Assembly (NCBI RefSeq): GCF_033807575.1
Contig: NC_084711.1
Coordinates: 13,640,001-13,704,000 of the forward strand
DNA from: Cydia pomonella
Lineage: Eukaryota; Arthropoda; Insecta; Lepidoptera; Tortricidae
Direction: 5' to 3'
Length of the DNA stretch: 64,000 nt
This document shows positions 1-14,200 of the stretch, in pieces (within the stretch, counting starts at the first letter, position 1; each line of letters opens with the position of its first letter). Below the pieces are notes generated by a model that saw nothing but the letters and a program-made list of their open reading frames with translations, had not been told where the DNA came from and did not search any database. Made by a program: the position numbers and the translations under genes.

Positions 1-2144
1 AATGTGCTAACTATTTAATATGTAATATCGAAATATAAAACATCCTGTAGTCAACTAGGTTTCAATCGTTTGGTGATGTAATACAAATTCCGAGAACTGA
101 TATAGAATATGATAATTTAGTTACTCTATTCTAGTGCGCACATCTTAAACGACTGCGATAAAATAACAAATCAAGCGATTCGCTGAATCTACTTTAGCCT
201 ATACCACCAGTCAGCCCGTTAGGCTGCGCTTCCACCAGAGATGTGCAAAGATCCGTAGCGAGGGATGTGTTTCATAAGAACCATGTAGTGATACTCTTGG
301 CTCTTAACAAACACATCCCCCGCTACGCATCCTCGCACATCTCTGGGGGAAACGCGGCCTTATGCTACATTCCAAATGAAACTATTTGAATCGTGTCGTT
401 TATATAAATACTATATTTCTGTCCAAGGGGCCTAGCCAAGTGACAACCGTTTACGAGTACTTATAGAAAACGTCAATCGAAACATCAATAATGCCTATAA
501 ATTATATGATGAGATGACGTGACTTTCCGTCGCATCTGTGATACCGATGCGATTTTAATTTTCGTCTGGAATTTGTCCATAAACGATTCTCATATTCAAT
601 ATGACATATTGGATACGGCGTTTGATTACTTATGGATTGAAGATTTTTCAACAAATGTTTTTACGATTAGTATATTACGATGCAAGTGCGAAAAATAGGA
701 CATTCGAAACGAGTGGCGATAAATTAAAACACTACTGAGAGGAGTATTTTAAATCGACGCGAGTTGTAAATTACGTATTCGCACATGTATCGTACAACGT
801 TTTACAGTACATATGGTCCTTTAAATGTTCGACACAGTAACGTAATATGCTTATTTTCGCACTAGTGAGGCAGAGTAGCACCATATGTACTGTAAATTAA
901 ATTATTTTATTTTAAACGCTCTTTATAGAAAAAAAATGAACTAAAAGCAACACTTAATTGACGTATGATAAACCTTATTTACGAATTATTAGTTAACAAT
1001 GAGGACGATGGTACAATACAGACGGTATAAACCCTATTATGAAAACACGGAACACATCCCTGATAATTGAACAACAATCAACAAAATGAACGGCACCAAT
1101 GGACGAATTAAGGGAATTAAGAATCAATAAATCATTGGTTCCATTCTTTATTTATCTTACGGCCACTTTCCCCTGTTCGGTGCAGTGACCTCACTCGCGA
1201 TGAGTGTTCCCATCCTGGTAAAGATATACTACGCACACGCCAGGTTTTGGTCGAAATGTGAGTCGAAATGCAGGAGGTTGATAATGGCCGTCAAAGGGTT
1301 AAGTACATATTTGTGATAAACAATTAACTTTAAATAGAAATTAAGATAACTTTTCTTATAATTGTTTGTTTTCATTTACCTAACAAAAAAAATCTATCTA
1401 AAAATAATCAACATGCGCATTTAACTAACAAGGTGTTTAACACTTTCTGTCATAATCTACGTGTAATTTCATCTATCAACGTGAAGTGGCCAGTTAAGAG
1501 TTAGGTAAAGGAGGTTGTACTCGTAGAATCTGTTCGATGTAGTCTCATTTAAATCTCTCATTAACAGGGTGTTATTACATAGCTTTGTTTTCCATTTTTC
1601 TCAACAAAAAAAAAACATCATAAAAGCTATTACTTAGATATGCTCCAGGAGCTGTAAAAATAATGGTAGCTAATTTGTTATCACTTTATATTGTATATAG
1701 TGACGAGCACTTTAAACAATTAACACACCGACACGACATAAAATGGCCGAAAGTTAGTGGTAAAATCGTAAAATATCTACATTATAGTCTGCTCGATGAA
1801 TTGATGTCGCTTTGTTATTCATGACGGTGGACAAGTATCCGGTTATAATATAAAATATGCACATGTAAATGAAAGACAAAAGTGCAATAAAATATTACAA
1901 TAAAGCACAGCAAAACAGCAATCAGCTACAACAATAGGTTATTTTAGTTTTACTATTGATTATTTAAAATTCAACTTATTTTTCCGTGTATTTCCGTCTT
2001 CACTGATTTCATATAATGTCTGCTGCAAAACAAATTGGATATGTATGAAGTAAACTAACCCATTTGCTGTTTACTAATACATATTAGGCAGTTTGAGTAT
2101 GTAGTTAGTTACAGTTTTTGTAGTTATTACATGCTTTTACTTAC
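1..2144. other. Left flank, rotatin intron, no exon recognised
   Basis: Presumably the intron downstream of rotatin exon 23/24. Apart from the palindrome near 230-350 I see A+T-rich sequence without frames or splice pairs that extend the rotatin reading frame. The remaining rotatin exons must lie to the left of the window. Confidence 0.55.
228..352. repeat. Palindromic MITE-like element
   Basis: Inverted arms: ccaccagagatgtgcaaag with gtagcgagggatgtgttt on the left pair with aaacacatcccccgctac and cgcacatctctgggggaa on the right, around a short AT centre. No target duplication is clear. Confidence 0.55.
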
Positions 2145-2228
2145 ATCGGTATAGTGTGACGGACGGGAAGCCACGACGGTCAGCAGGGTAGCGGCCGCAG
2201 CGCGCAAATCGTTAACTTCGCGCTCGTT
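2145..2228 (-). CDS. RTTN: Possible rotatin exon 24, duplicate of the exon 23 3' end
   Basis: 84 nt (28 codons, phase 0 to 0) nearly identical to the end of exon 23, with an intact GAT|GTAAGT donor. A base change made TAG just upstream (atcatcTAG|AACGAG); this stops the ancestral frame but supplies an AG acceptor that restarts in the correct phase. Inclusion after exon 23 would add NEREVNDLRAAAATLLTVVA and so on without a frame change. The acceptor context is weak, so it may be unused. Confidence 0.35.
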
Positions 2229-5200
2229 CTAGATGATACTCACAGCGTATTGTGCCACGTATCAAGAATATCAGGATCGCTAGTGGACAAGAATGGTAAA
2301 TACTAGACTTACATCGGTATAATGTGACGGACGGGAAGCCACGACGGTCAGCAGGGTAGCGGCGGCAGCGCGTACAGCATTCGCTTCGCGCTCGTTCGAA
2401 ATGAAACTCACAGCGTATTGTGCCATTGACTCCGATGGGATCGCTATACATAAACACACGAGTATTATTGGATTTAGTTAGACATAAGGAGACTTAATTT
2501 AACTATAACAGAAAAATGTCGCACCTACGGACTAAGCTGCGTCTAAATATCCTGTGAAACAATATTTATTTGATTTAATGTTGCCGCCAAGTCTACCACA
2601 TTAATATAAACTATGAATTGAAACTATGAGGTGTAATTGCTTGAGAACGTCTCACGAGGTGCTTCAGTCGATAAAGTATAACTAATCAAATATCATCCAG
2701 ACAGTAGTACCGTACCTTGAAGTAACTGCGGCGAGAGTTGGCTGTACCGCGCCAACTGCGCTAGGACGCGCAACGCCGCGGCTCGTAACGAGGCGCGCGC
2801 GCTGCCCGCACATGCCACTACGCAGCGAACAGCATCACCCGACCAGGCTTCGCTCCAACGCTGCGATGAAAATTTTGCATGAGATAGACAATTTAAAACT
2901 AGAGCACGGAATAGCATAGCGCGTCAAATGCGAACCAAACCTGAGTGTTTTAGTGTTCTATCGCGCGTGACAAAAGGCCTAAGACTGTTAACCGTACCGC
3001 CGGCCGGCGTGTGAAGGAGGAGAAGGTGCTAATCGTAAGAAGAACCAGTCACATCGAGAGGATTCCACCATTGCTGCAACCTCAGGTTAGTCCCGTGCAT
3101 GATAATCCTGTTGGACTGAATTTCTCTTGTTGTATCGCTTGTTACCGGCGAGTGTAGATATTTATGCTCGATCCAGTATGTTACCGATTGGCATTGCATC
3201 TTGATTAAAACCGCGCTAATTTGTAACATTCTTTTATACCAAAAAGAATGTTACAAATTAGCGCGGTTTTAATAAAGATGCAATGCCAATCCGTAACATA
3301 CTGGATCGAGCATAAATATCTACACTCGCCGGTAACAAGCGATACAACAAGAGAAATTCAGTCCAACAGGATTATCATGCACGGGACTAACCTGAGGTTG
3401 CAGCAATGGTGGAATCCTCTCGATGTGACTGGTTCTTCTTACGATTAGCACCTTCTCCTCCTTCACACGCCGGCCGGCGGTACGGTTAACAGTCTTAGGC
3501 CTTTTGTCACGCGCGATAGAACACTAAAACACTCAGGTTTGGTTGTTTAATCCATAAAAACGATTTAAATCGGTAGCGGTCGATCCGCACGCCTTGTGCG
3601 TTTCGTTCGTTCTTCATCATCTGGCTCTGTGTGGTAGGGCACAGCACAGCGGATGTCATTCCAGATCTAGAGCAGAACCCAACTGGGGAAGTACCTCCAC
3701 CTTACAGAAAATCGCAGCCAAATAACACTAGACTCTACTCATAGTGTTGTGTTCCTGCCGGTGAGTAAGGTTGCCAGAGCTCAACGAGGGGTGGGAGGGT
3801 GTTAGGGTCGGCAACGCGCATGTAACTCCTCTGGAGTTGCAGGCGTACATAGGCTACGGATACTGCTTACCATCAGGCAGGCCGTATGCTTGTTTGCCAC
3901 CGACGTAGTATAAAAATAAATAAAAAAAACACACAATTAAAATATTTCATACGACATGTGCTAATATTATTTGTCTCAGTGTAAACAAAAATATATCATA
4001 ATTATGATATCAATTTTCAAATTCAAAATGGCGGACATGTTTTATAACTTATTTTAAGAAATTATGAGTAGTTTAAGGCTTTAAAAAGCAAGAAATTGTT
4101 TCTTGCTTCTGTTTGTATATGTATCATGTAGTATTTGATGTTTTCATTATTTTTGAAAGTCCTCAGGGTGCCGATTACGAAAATGACATCCATTATGGAA
4201 CCCAAGATGGCGGACATTCATTTTTCTTAAAAATCGATATGGGTGTCATCTCCGAGGTTCCTCGGGGATCCGATTACGAAAATGACGTTCATTTTGCAAT
4301 CCAAGATGGCGAACATTATTTTTTCTTAAGTCGATATGGGTGTCATATCCGAGGTTCCTCAGGATTCTGATTACGAAAATGACGTCTATTTTGAAATCCA
4401 AGATGGCGGACATTAATTTTTCTTAAAAATCGATATGGGTGTCATCTCCGAGGTTCCTCGGGGTTCCGATTACGAAAATGACGTTCATTTTGAAATCCAA
4501 GATGGCGGACATTAATTTTTCTTAAAAATCGATATAGGTGTCATCTCCGAGGTTCCTCGGGGATCCGATTACGAAAATGACGTTCATTTTGAAATCCAAG
4601 ATGGCGGAAATTATTTTTTCTTAAAAGTCGATATGGGTGTCATATCCGAGGTTCCTCGGGATTCCGATTACGAAAATGACGTCTATTTTGAAATCCAAGA
4701 TGGCGGACATTAATTTTTCTTAAAAATCGATATGGGTGTCATCTCCGAGGTTCCTCGGGGTTCCAATTACAAAAATGACGTCAATTTTGGCGGTTCTTGT
4801 TGGTGCAGATTTCAAAAATAGAGACCATTTTAGAATTAAAGGTGGTTGATATCACGGCTACACACATCGACACCCATTTCAAAAAGTAGCGTCCGCCATA
4901 TTTATTTTCAAAATAGATGCCATTTTTAAATCCACACCCCTAAAAACCCAGAAAACAACACCCATGACGACTTTTTCAAAAAAGTGACGTCCGCCATCTT
5001 TATTTCCAAAATGGACGTCATTTGTAAAATTAGTACACATACATCATACAACATGAAAACTAAAAACATTTCCATCCTCTTTTGGGCAGTTGTGTAAGTC
5101 TGTGATAACCCTAGGTAGGTACGGAGACCTTGAGCGGTGTCGGCATTTACGCAAACATCAAAGGCGTCGACCCACTGTTACTTTTTACACTGTGCTTTTA

Positions 5201-8200
5201 GTGTGTAAACGAAAACGTCACATGATATATCAAAAGAAAAGTTATTTTATCTTATACCTTTAAACGAGCAATTCTTGTATATATATTATATATAATTATA
5301 TTTCTGTGATCTCGGAAACGGCTCTAACGATTTCGCTGAAATTTGGTATATAGGGGTTTTTGGGGGTATACAATCTATCTAGATTAGTCTTATGTTTGGG
5401 AAAACGCGTGTTTTCGAGTTTTCATGCGTTTTTCTTTCGACGCAGAATATGGTCACTAATTTCGTGTTGCCGGCCACTGTCATTCTGGTCCAGCGGGTTA
5501 AGACGCGGACTGCTAAACGAGTGTTACGGGTTCGAATCTCGCCCGGTGACTAACTTTTGTTTTTTTTTATATGTTCAAGTTTATATATAATTTTTTAATT
5601 TTTATTGTTTTACACAAGTTTAATTTAGTAAAAAAAAATGACCTATGTAATAAGAGAAATCGACAATAGATGGCGTTACTCTGTGACAAGTGCTGTAAGG
5701 TTAAAATCGATTGTAAATAATAATAATTGTCAGTTCACATTTTACTTTTTAAGTTTATGTAGATTATCACCACCATATTACAATAAATAGTTATAACCGA
5801 GCAAAGCTCGGTCGCCCAGGTACTATATTACTAACTGTACTAGGTTGCCTTTTTAACAAGTTGGTCCAGTCCATGGTTGCCTACATTTTATATAAAAATC
5901 GGTTAATCTAGGCGACCATTAACTGGACCAACTTTTTTAATACGGCAACTTTCAAATAAGCTTTCATTTGATATATCATACGATGAAATAACAAACAAAA
6001 AAACTATCCGTACGCAATCTTACAAGGCAACCTACTTGAAATGTATCACTGTGAATTTTGTCTTACATTTATTTCTTATCAGAAATAAATAACATGAGGG
6101 TGCATATACAAGGTACAAGGAAGGAAGGAAGGAAGGAAGGGTGGTCATCTGTATGAGAATGTGTTTTTTTTTATGTCTCTATTTGACCCAATGGTTGACT
6201 GGTATAGAATGCCTTTTGGCATTAAGTCCGCCATTTGTACATTTTTCTTTGTTTGTGCAATAAAGTTTAAATAAATAAATAATATTCATATAACGCGATA
6301 ACGAATTTTACGTGAACGAAACCGCGGGCAATCCCTAGTATAGTAATAAATACGGGTAGGTAAATTGCCATTAGTATACTAACAACAAAATAACAATTTT
6401 CTATTGCTATTAATTTAAAACACGCTTTAGGAATTGTTTTGATGGACCGTAGACGCAGTCAAGGGCACCTCGCTCCCCACTACCGTTGTTCGCTGCATCT
6501 TGCCACAGCGCGCGGCGCGCGCAAACTTGCCGCGCGTTTGAAACGTAACGTATTTATATAAGCAAGGAATGCATACATATCAGTAATGAGTGTCGCCGTG
6601 ATTTTATATTTCTAAATTTTTGTTTAGTAACTGAGATCATTGTTGATGATCGATTATTATTAACTCTACAAACTTTAATTCAATATTAGCTATACTGCTT
6701 AACCTGAAATCAATATATAGACAAGCACATTGTCTACATGTCTAACTTTTTACTAGAATACTAAGTTGATCGATAATATCGTAATTTTGCAATATCAGCA
6801 ACTCTAATTCTATATTTACAAAATAACTCGTGTTTTTACGTTTACCAGAAAGCAGCTGTTCCAGATTTCTAAAAACTGAAAATTGTACATAAATTGAAGT
6901 GTTATTCGATATGCTAAAGTTTTCTGTAACTTTAATTCTATATTTACTTAGTTATTAGCAAAAATTAAAATATTTAAATATAACCGAAAGCTCAACCTTA
7001 AAATTTCTAACTTTTTACCAAAGTATTATTTAACATACTCCCAATGACATATCAAAAAAGAAAAAACTTTAATATTATCGAAACCCATTTTTGTTCAACC
7101 GCTGGTCTACACCATTTTAAAGCGCCATCGACCACGCCTGTTGTTGCTCAAAGTCGTAACCAGCTGAGGAAAAATCTCCGCCTTAAAGTCGTTGTGAGGG
7201 ATCCCTCATTAGACATTTCACGATTTGAAGTAGTTTTCTTAATACTTCAGTACGTGCGCTGCGTAGTATGCCACTACGCAGAGCGGCAAAACCGGGTTAA
7301 CCCGGTTTTGCTGTTCTACCAAATCCGAAAAACCGGTTTTCTAAAATTCGTGCGGGTTTGTGTCCCCTACCTGCGGCGGTATGCCCTCCTCGTGGATCTG
7401 CCTCAACATGGCCAGCAGAGACAGCACGGCGTCGAGTCGGCACGCCTGTCCCTTGCGGCCGCTGCCCGCACAGCACCCGCTCAGTGTGCGAGTCACTAGC
7501 GCTAGGCAAGAGTCTCGTGTGCTCTCTGAGAGCTTGCAGTAGCGGGAGTACAGGGCGTAGCGTATGCAGCGCATCAGCTCGTTTAGGTACCCTGGAAATT
7601 AAATTAGTTTCAAAAAGTCGCCTGAAATATAATGATAAACCTATAAAAAAAGTTTTACACTAGACATCCCTTGATTTAAACTTACCCAACATATGAAAAT
7701 TCCTCAAGTCGACTTTTTCCAAACACGCAAGCAGGATCTTCACGAGACTTTCCAGTCTGCTGCTGTCAAAATCATCATAGGATTCCAGTAGAACGACGCA
7801 TCGCAGCAACACCTTGATTATGTGTATGTGCAACTGTGTGATTTCTATATTGTCTTGCGCAGTCTGTTGGGGGAACAGTCTGTCGCGGCTCAGCAGGGCG
7901 ATTATAGATGTATCCTTGCCCAGGAAGCAGGATTTTATCCAGGAATGCGCACCAGCTAAAAGAAAACAGTCTTTTAGCTTGAAACAAACCTACTGATTAT
8001 GATTTATATTGATATGTGGGCAAAACTGAAGTTTTCCTTGAGTGTTCATACAACTATAACAACTAAGTAACTGGTGACCGAAGAGCTGGCGGCTTCCTCG
8101 CACAACGTATCAGTATTGCGATACAACGAGGAAATGCCGCCAGCATCCTTGGTACAATGCCTCAAGGGCCTATTTTAGATATAAGCTAATTATAGTAATC

Positions 8201-11200
8201 ATCTGTATATATCCATTATGTATATTGTTATTGACAATAAATAGGTTTTTAGTAAAGCATAGATTTCTTCAATACAACATACTAAAAATCATTTATTCAC
8301 ATTACAATAATAAAAAACACATGTATAAATAAAATCATAATATAACCATCCTACATAATGTTAAAAAACCGGCCAAGTGCGAGTCGGACTCGCGCACCGA
8401 GGGTTCCGTACAAACCTGTAAGTATATATGTATTATTATATGATGTAAATAAAATTGTACGGTTTTCGCAAGTTTTCCTTTATCTGTGCTATAAGACGTT
8501 GCTTCGTACCAAATTTCAAGATTCTGAGTTCACGGAAAGTACCCTGTAGGTTTTGATTTCCTTGCGAGTGTCGAAAATTTGCGGCATAAACGGCTGTATT
8601 TTTTGATTGCGTTGGCTTAGAAGTTTGATTTTTTCACAGCTCCAAGGGACAGTATACCTGAGTATTTGATATAAATTCCAGCTTGATACCTCCACGCGTT
8701 TCTGAGAAAAAGGGTCTTGACAGACAGACAAACAAACAGACAGCCGGAAGGACGGACGGACAACAAAGTGATCCTATAAGGGTTCCGTTTTTTTCTTTCA
8801 AGGTACGGAACCCTAAAAATTACGAAATTTTTAAAATAGTAGTTAAGAAAAAAAACACAATTAAACAGGATAAAATTAACTTACACTTAGCCTAAAATAC
8901 TCTCCCCCCCCCCTGCATCGTACTGGTTCACAGAACCCTATAATGCCTGCAGCATTGCCCGCTGAACTGTTATGGAGACCTGTTGCACCAAGTACGCCCC
9001 AGAGCAAGGATCACCAGCTCAGTACAATATCCATGTCTTGCGCGCGCTCCACGTAGGGAGTTAATAAGTTTTTATTTGTAAAAAAAATATTTATGATTAA
9101 TATTTGTTACACATTACGATTTTAAAAATACTACCAGTAGCTTATAAATATCTTGATTATTTTGTTACTAACCACGCTATGGAACGTACATGTGTTCAGA
9201 AAATAAATTGAATTGAATTGAATACCTTCGCTAGGCAAATTGTCCATGTACGCAACTATAAAGTGCAGTAGAGCGATCAAAAGTGCCGTATCGCGGGGTG
9301 AGGCTGGCGGCGCGCATAGAAACCGACGCATGTGTTGCCAGGGCAGGGCGCCGAAGTCTGCGCATTCTGGAGACCATTTCGCCAAGTGAGTGTAACTGTG
9401 AGACAAAGATCGGGATGTTTACTGATGTTTGAATGTGAGATATTTGGATATTTGTACTCACGCAAAATGGTTAGAGGTGAAATGAGATAAAAGATAAAAA
9501 TACGTTTATTGTACAAAAAAGGACAGAAAAAGGATACAGCAGTTGTTTTTAGGAATTGGTGCATAACTAGGTTGACAACAGAGTTTCCAGGAGTCCCCGC
9601 ACTAGGCTAGGTCTGTATCGCGGGAGACCAGATGTACATTTAAATGTCATGCAAGTCAACAAAAAACTAAAATATATTTTTTATAGTAAGAGATTCAGGT
9701 TTATACCTATATTGATACATGCAATTTTCAGCACTAAAACTATTTATTTCAGTTATATACTAATATTTTAGTCTAGTTAATTTTATGTGGTTAATAAAGT
9801 TTACGTTAATATTAAAAAATTCTTAGGAGTAATGTTTCAGGTCTCGCTATAATCAAGTGACAACAACTAGTTAAAAGTACACTTTTTTTAGACCGGGTCT
9901 ACTAAGCGGAAACCATGGAAGAGGTGGATTTGGGGAAATACTAAATTTAAAAAAATCAAACCAAATAAAATAACATTGAGGTACACCAAAGAGATTTAAA
10001 ACAAAATATAGAATTATAACACTTTAAACTTTCGCGTTGTGTACACATATTTGTGACTTTCTATAGAGAAGGGTCCTTATGCACATGGAGCATAAGGTTC
10101 TTTTAGACATGGAACGCCACATTTAATGAATGAACGGGTAAAAAATAGGCAACGTCGGATTAAAGATAAAAATAATGAAATTAAATAAAAAAAATAAAAA
10201 TCATTTATTGCAGACTCTGTCGTGAATTATGTCACGTTAAACCCGATTCATTTGAAAAGCACGCAATTATAGATTGGTATACGAAATCTTAATTCAACCA
10301 TTACAGTCAACGAGTAGAAATTATTATAAGATACAAGAGCACCACCAGCGGGGACATACCGAGGTGCGCTTTGTTGCTTGCTGCTTAGAAGTAAGTTTTA
10401 AAATATGTAAAGACATGTAGCATACCTTTCTAAAATGTTCAGCGCTTCACTAACTTGCTTATGCGACGTGGCATTTTCCAGCGCTAGCAGCGCTTTAGTG
10501 GCCTCGTGCACCGACGACGCAGTTCGCAAAAGCGTGAGATCATCTGCAGTGGGGCGGAGGGCTAGAGGCGCGGGGGGCGGTGGGGCGCCCTTTAGGACGC
10601 GCGAGGGGCTCTCCCAGGCGCACCACCAGCGGATACGGACGGAGGCGCGCCAGTCGTCGTCGGAGAGCAGCCATTCTAGAATAGGTGATTAAATGGAATG
10701 GTAGGCACGAATCACGTCAAACGGCTAAAGTATAGGCAAATATTACAAAAAGAATTTGAACCTTCTATATAAATAGTAGTTATATTTTATATTTAAATGG
10801 CAGTGCTAGAGATCGCGAGCAGTCGTAAATAATTACATTAACTTTAGTAACCACGCTCCGATCGAGTCCAGTCGTTTGAGTCATTTGTTAGGCTGTTTAA
10901 TTTTCTTCAGGCATTTTAAAGAGTAGGTACTACAGCAAAATCATATTGAAGTGTTATGATTTTAGTAGCATACGCATTAATATTTTGGAAACTGATAAAT
11001 AAGAATGTGTAACGTTGTTTTCTATATTTAAAACATAGCTTCTTTTACTTACCTACAATAGAATGTTCAGCGTTAGGACTCATACTCCAGTAACTATTTA
11101 CATTAAATGGCATTATTGTCCGGTCTACAACACTTAATGGCAATGCTGGTACTTGAAATCGATTAGCATCCAATTCCTGAAGGGCGAACCCTGACCATGC

Positions 11201-14200
11201 TATAAGAGCTAGTACTTGGGCTGACATCAGCACTGCCGAATCGTTGGCAGGGAATACCAATATTACTGGAAAAAATTAAGACTTTATAGCGAACGAACGT
11301 GGTTCACACTGGAAAAGCAAATGTGTTGTTCTAAAGTTACCACATTTTATTACATCGGCAAATCGGCTTTTAATCCAATACAATAGATATTTTAGATACT
11401 TGGAATGGAAGCAAACAGAATTTCTCATTCGTTAGTGTATGGATTCAATCTCAGTCATGCGACCAATGAGATTAAACCTATCATAAAAGGTGATTTATTT
11501 AAGCCCTCAAATGCCGGAACGCGGATTTGTATGAGAAAACTATTAGATAAAAATATTTTCGTCACACGGGAAGTAAATCCAAGTTAACCATTACATCAGT
11601 TGTCATGTATTTGTATTAAGTATTTGCCCACCAACATTTTTGGTCATTTAATAACGACGGCTACTCATAATAACCCTGTTTGCAATAAGCCTATTCCTGT
11701 CAATCGGCAATGACCGAGTCCAAATAACTTCCCCCACCCAACCGCGATTTTAAGTTTTGTACAAACCCGCCCGCGTTTGTTCCGTTAAAGCTGGTTGGGC
11801 TAACGCTTTTGAGCGGTAGTGTACACGACCAAGTCACGTGGTTTTGTTTATATAAAAAAAAAAGTAGTGATCTACTTAGCTAGGGTACGCAGAAATAAAA
11901 TCATACCTCTTATCAAAAGTGAGGGTAGGTCATGTATCTTAGCCAAAACATGCCGGCTAGCAAAACATACGCTGTTGAGTATTGATACGCAACTGATTGC
12001 GCACTCTGGAAAGGCCAAGTAGTCGTCTACCATCAGAGACATTCTGAAAAAATATGGTAGGTACAATTCATCCGGTATTTCTACGAATGTGTCGAACGCT
12101 TTTAAGCTAAATTAAGCTCAGCTCGGTTAAGCCCTAGTGGCATATCGCAGTGGCGTGGCATCATGCGTGGGTGATCTAACTTCCTGCTCCTACTCTCTGC
12201 TGCTGCTGGCAAGCTCAAAGTCGTATCCTTTCATTTTATGAGCATTTCATTGTGAATTTGGCAGCCTCTATAGTAAGGCCTAATTCATAGGGTTTCTGTG
12301 CCCTTATTAAATGGCTTGTGTGTAGCACCTAATACAATACAATACTATTTATTGTCCACCCCAGTACAATCACAACCTACAAGATACAATCACAATCTTA
12401 AAAGTAGCGGTAGGTAACTAGGGAATTTACCACAAAAAAAACCGAAACCGGTTAAAACCGGTTTCGGTTTTTAGAATCAACAATTCTTAAATTCATCGCC
12501 ATGGAATAAAGAAAAGATTGCTTCACGTGTAAAAACGAATGCTAGTATAGTACGAGGGTTGCTACTTATATATCCGGAAACAAAAAAACAAACGTACACG
12601 GCTTTATTGTTTTTCAAGATTCCCCTTGATGATCTATGCACTTCGCATTGCACATGCATTCGTGTGAACCAATTTTTGAAGCACTTCTACCACTCCGCCT
12701 GAGGTACCTCCATAACGTGTTGTTTGAATGCGTCGACAGCATCTTCAGCGGTCGAAAATCGTTGACCGCGTAATTTATTTTTTATATTGGGAAATAAATA
12801 AAAATCATTGGGTGCCAAGTCAGGGCTGTATGGCGGATGACCCGTTAATTCCACATTTTGACCTTCCAAAAATAGAGTTGTTTCGCGTGACGTATGACAG
12901 CTGGCATTGTCATGATGAAGAATGATTTTTCGTCGCTGGTTAGTTTTACGAATTTGTTCAAATACTTCCGGTAAGCAAATGGTCGTGTACCAATCTGAAT
13001 TAACCGTTTTACGGTTTTCTAGTGGCACTGTAGCTACATGGCAATTAATACCGAAGAAGCAGGCCACCATTTGTTTCAATGTACTTTTTGCACGAGTAAC
13101 TTTCGTAGGGTCCGGCTCATTTTGAAACACCCATACCGTTGATTGTTGCTTCGTTTCGGGATCGCATGCAGATCCAGGAGTCGTCACCTGTATAGATGTT
13201 ATAAACGGCCTTTGAGTCACCACGGTTATATTTTTTTAACATTTTATTGCACCATTCAACGCGAGCATCTTTTTGCTCCTTAGTTAAGTTGTGCGGTATC
13301 CAACGCGAACAAATTATCATGTAATATGCTATTAATACTAGTCATAGAAATACCCAGAGTCGACTCTATCTCGCGGTACGTAACATGTCGGTCGTCCATT
13401 ATAAGTTTTCGCACAGCCTCAATATTTTGTGGTACAACGACCGATTTCGGGCGACCTGCCTTAACTTCGTCCGTAAGCATACTACGTCCACGATTGAACT
13501 CACTAAACCAGTGATACACAGTAGTTTTAGATGGAGCTTCATCCCCAAAAGTTGAAGTTAGTTGATCTATGCACTGTTGTTGCGTTAAACCACGCCGAAA
13601 ATCATAATAAATCATAGCACGAATATTTTCACGAGTGAGTTCCATTCTTGCAGCGAGATGACATTTAAAACCCGTCAAAAACAAAACACTAGCGTTAATA
13701 AGAAAGAAAAAATATACCGGCCAGTACTTAAACAAGTTCAAATTTTACCATGGAGGTCAAATATACTATTTAAGAAGATTGTAATCCCGGTTTCCGGATA
13801 TATAAATAGCAGCCCTCGTATATACACGATTATATCACGAAATTAAAGACAGAATATCTGACTATTTTATTGTATTGTATGGGAATTGTCAAACGACTTA
13901 ATGTTATTTGTAACTAGGAATAGGAACAAACCAATTATATAAAATTATTTTTTTGGTTTGTTGATCAAACTATCACAACACAACATTATTTGATTTTTAT
14001 GTCGATTCAACCGGTTTAGGACCGATTTACACACTTATAATGAATAAAACATGCAACTTAGTTAATAATAAAAAAAAACCGTATAAAACCGAAACCGGTT
14101 TTTCAAATTCTAAAAACCCGGTTTTGGGTTAACGTCAAAAAACCGGTTTTAACCGGTTTTTTCGGTTTCGGTTAAAACCGGTTTGCATTCCCTATAGGTA

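Larger units (their letters stand above)
12419..14194. mobile_element. hAT-like element hosting a mariner
   Basis: The ends are TAGGGAAT at 12419 and ATTCCCTA at 14194, flanked by the 8-bp duplication TAGGTAAC at 12411-12418 and 14195-14202. Subterminal sequence is rich in palindromic aaaccgaaaccggttaaaac on both sides (12435-12473 and 14080-14185). No transposase of its own is seen, so it is non-autonomous. It lies in the intron between rotatin exons 15 and 16. Confidence 0.85.

Noticed and set aside
3029..3448. Two identical 66-codon open frames on opposite strands
   Set aside because: They are the two arms of one palindrome; no domain, no splice support and no start context.
4113..4370. 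85-codon open frame
   Set aside because: It reads through a minisatellite whose period is a multiple of three, so the openness is a by-product.
4145..4800. CRISPR-like repeat array
   Set aside because: Units are contiguous 99-bp tandem repeats without unique spacers, in an insect genome.
7044..7499. 151-codon plus-strand frame
   Set aside because: Its second half is antisense to rotatin exon 21 and its first half is intron.
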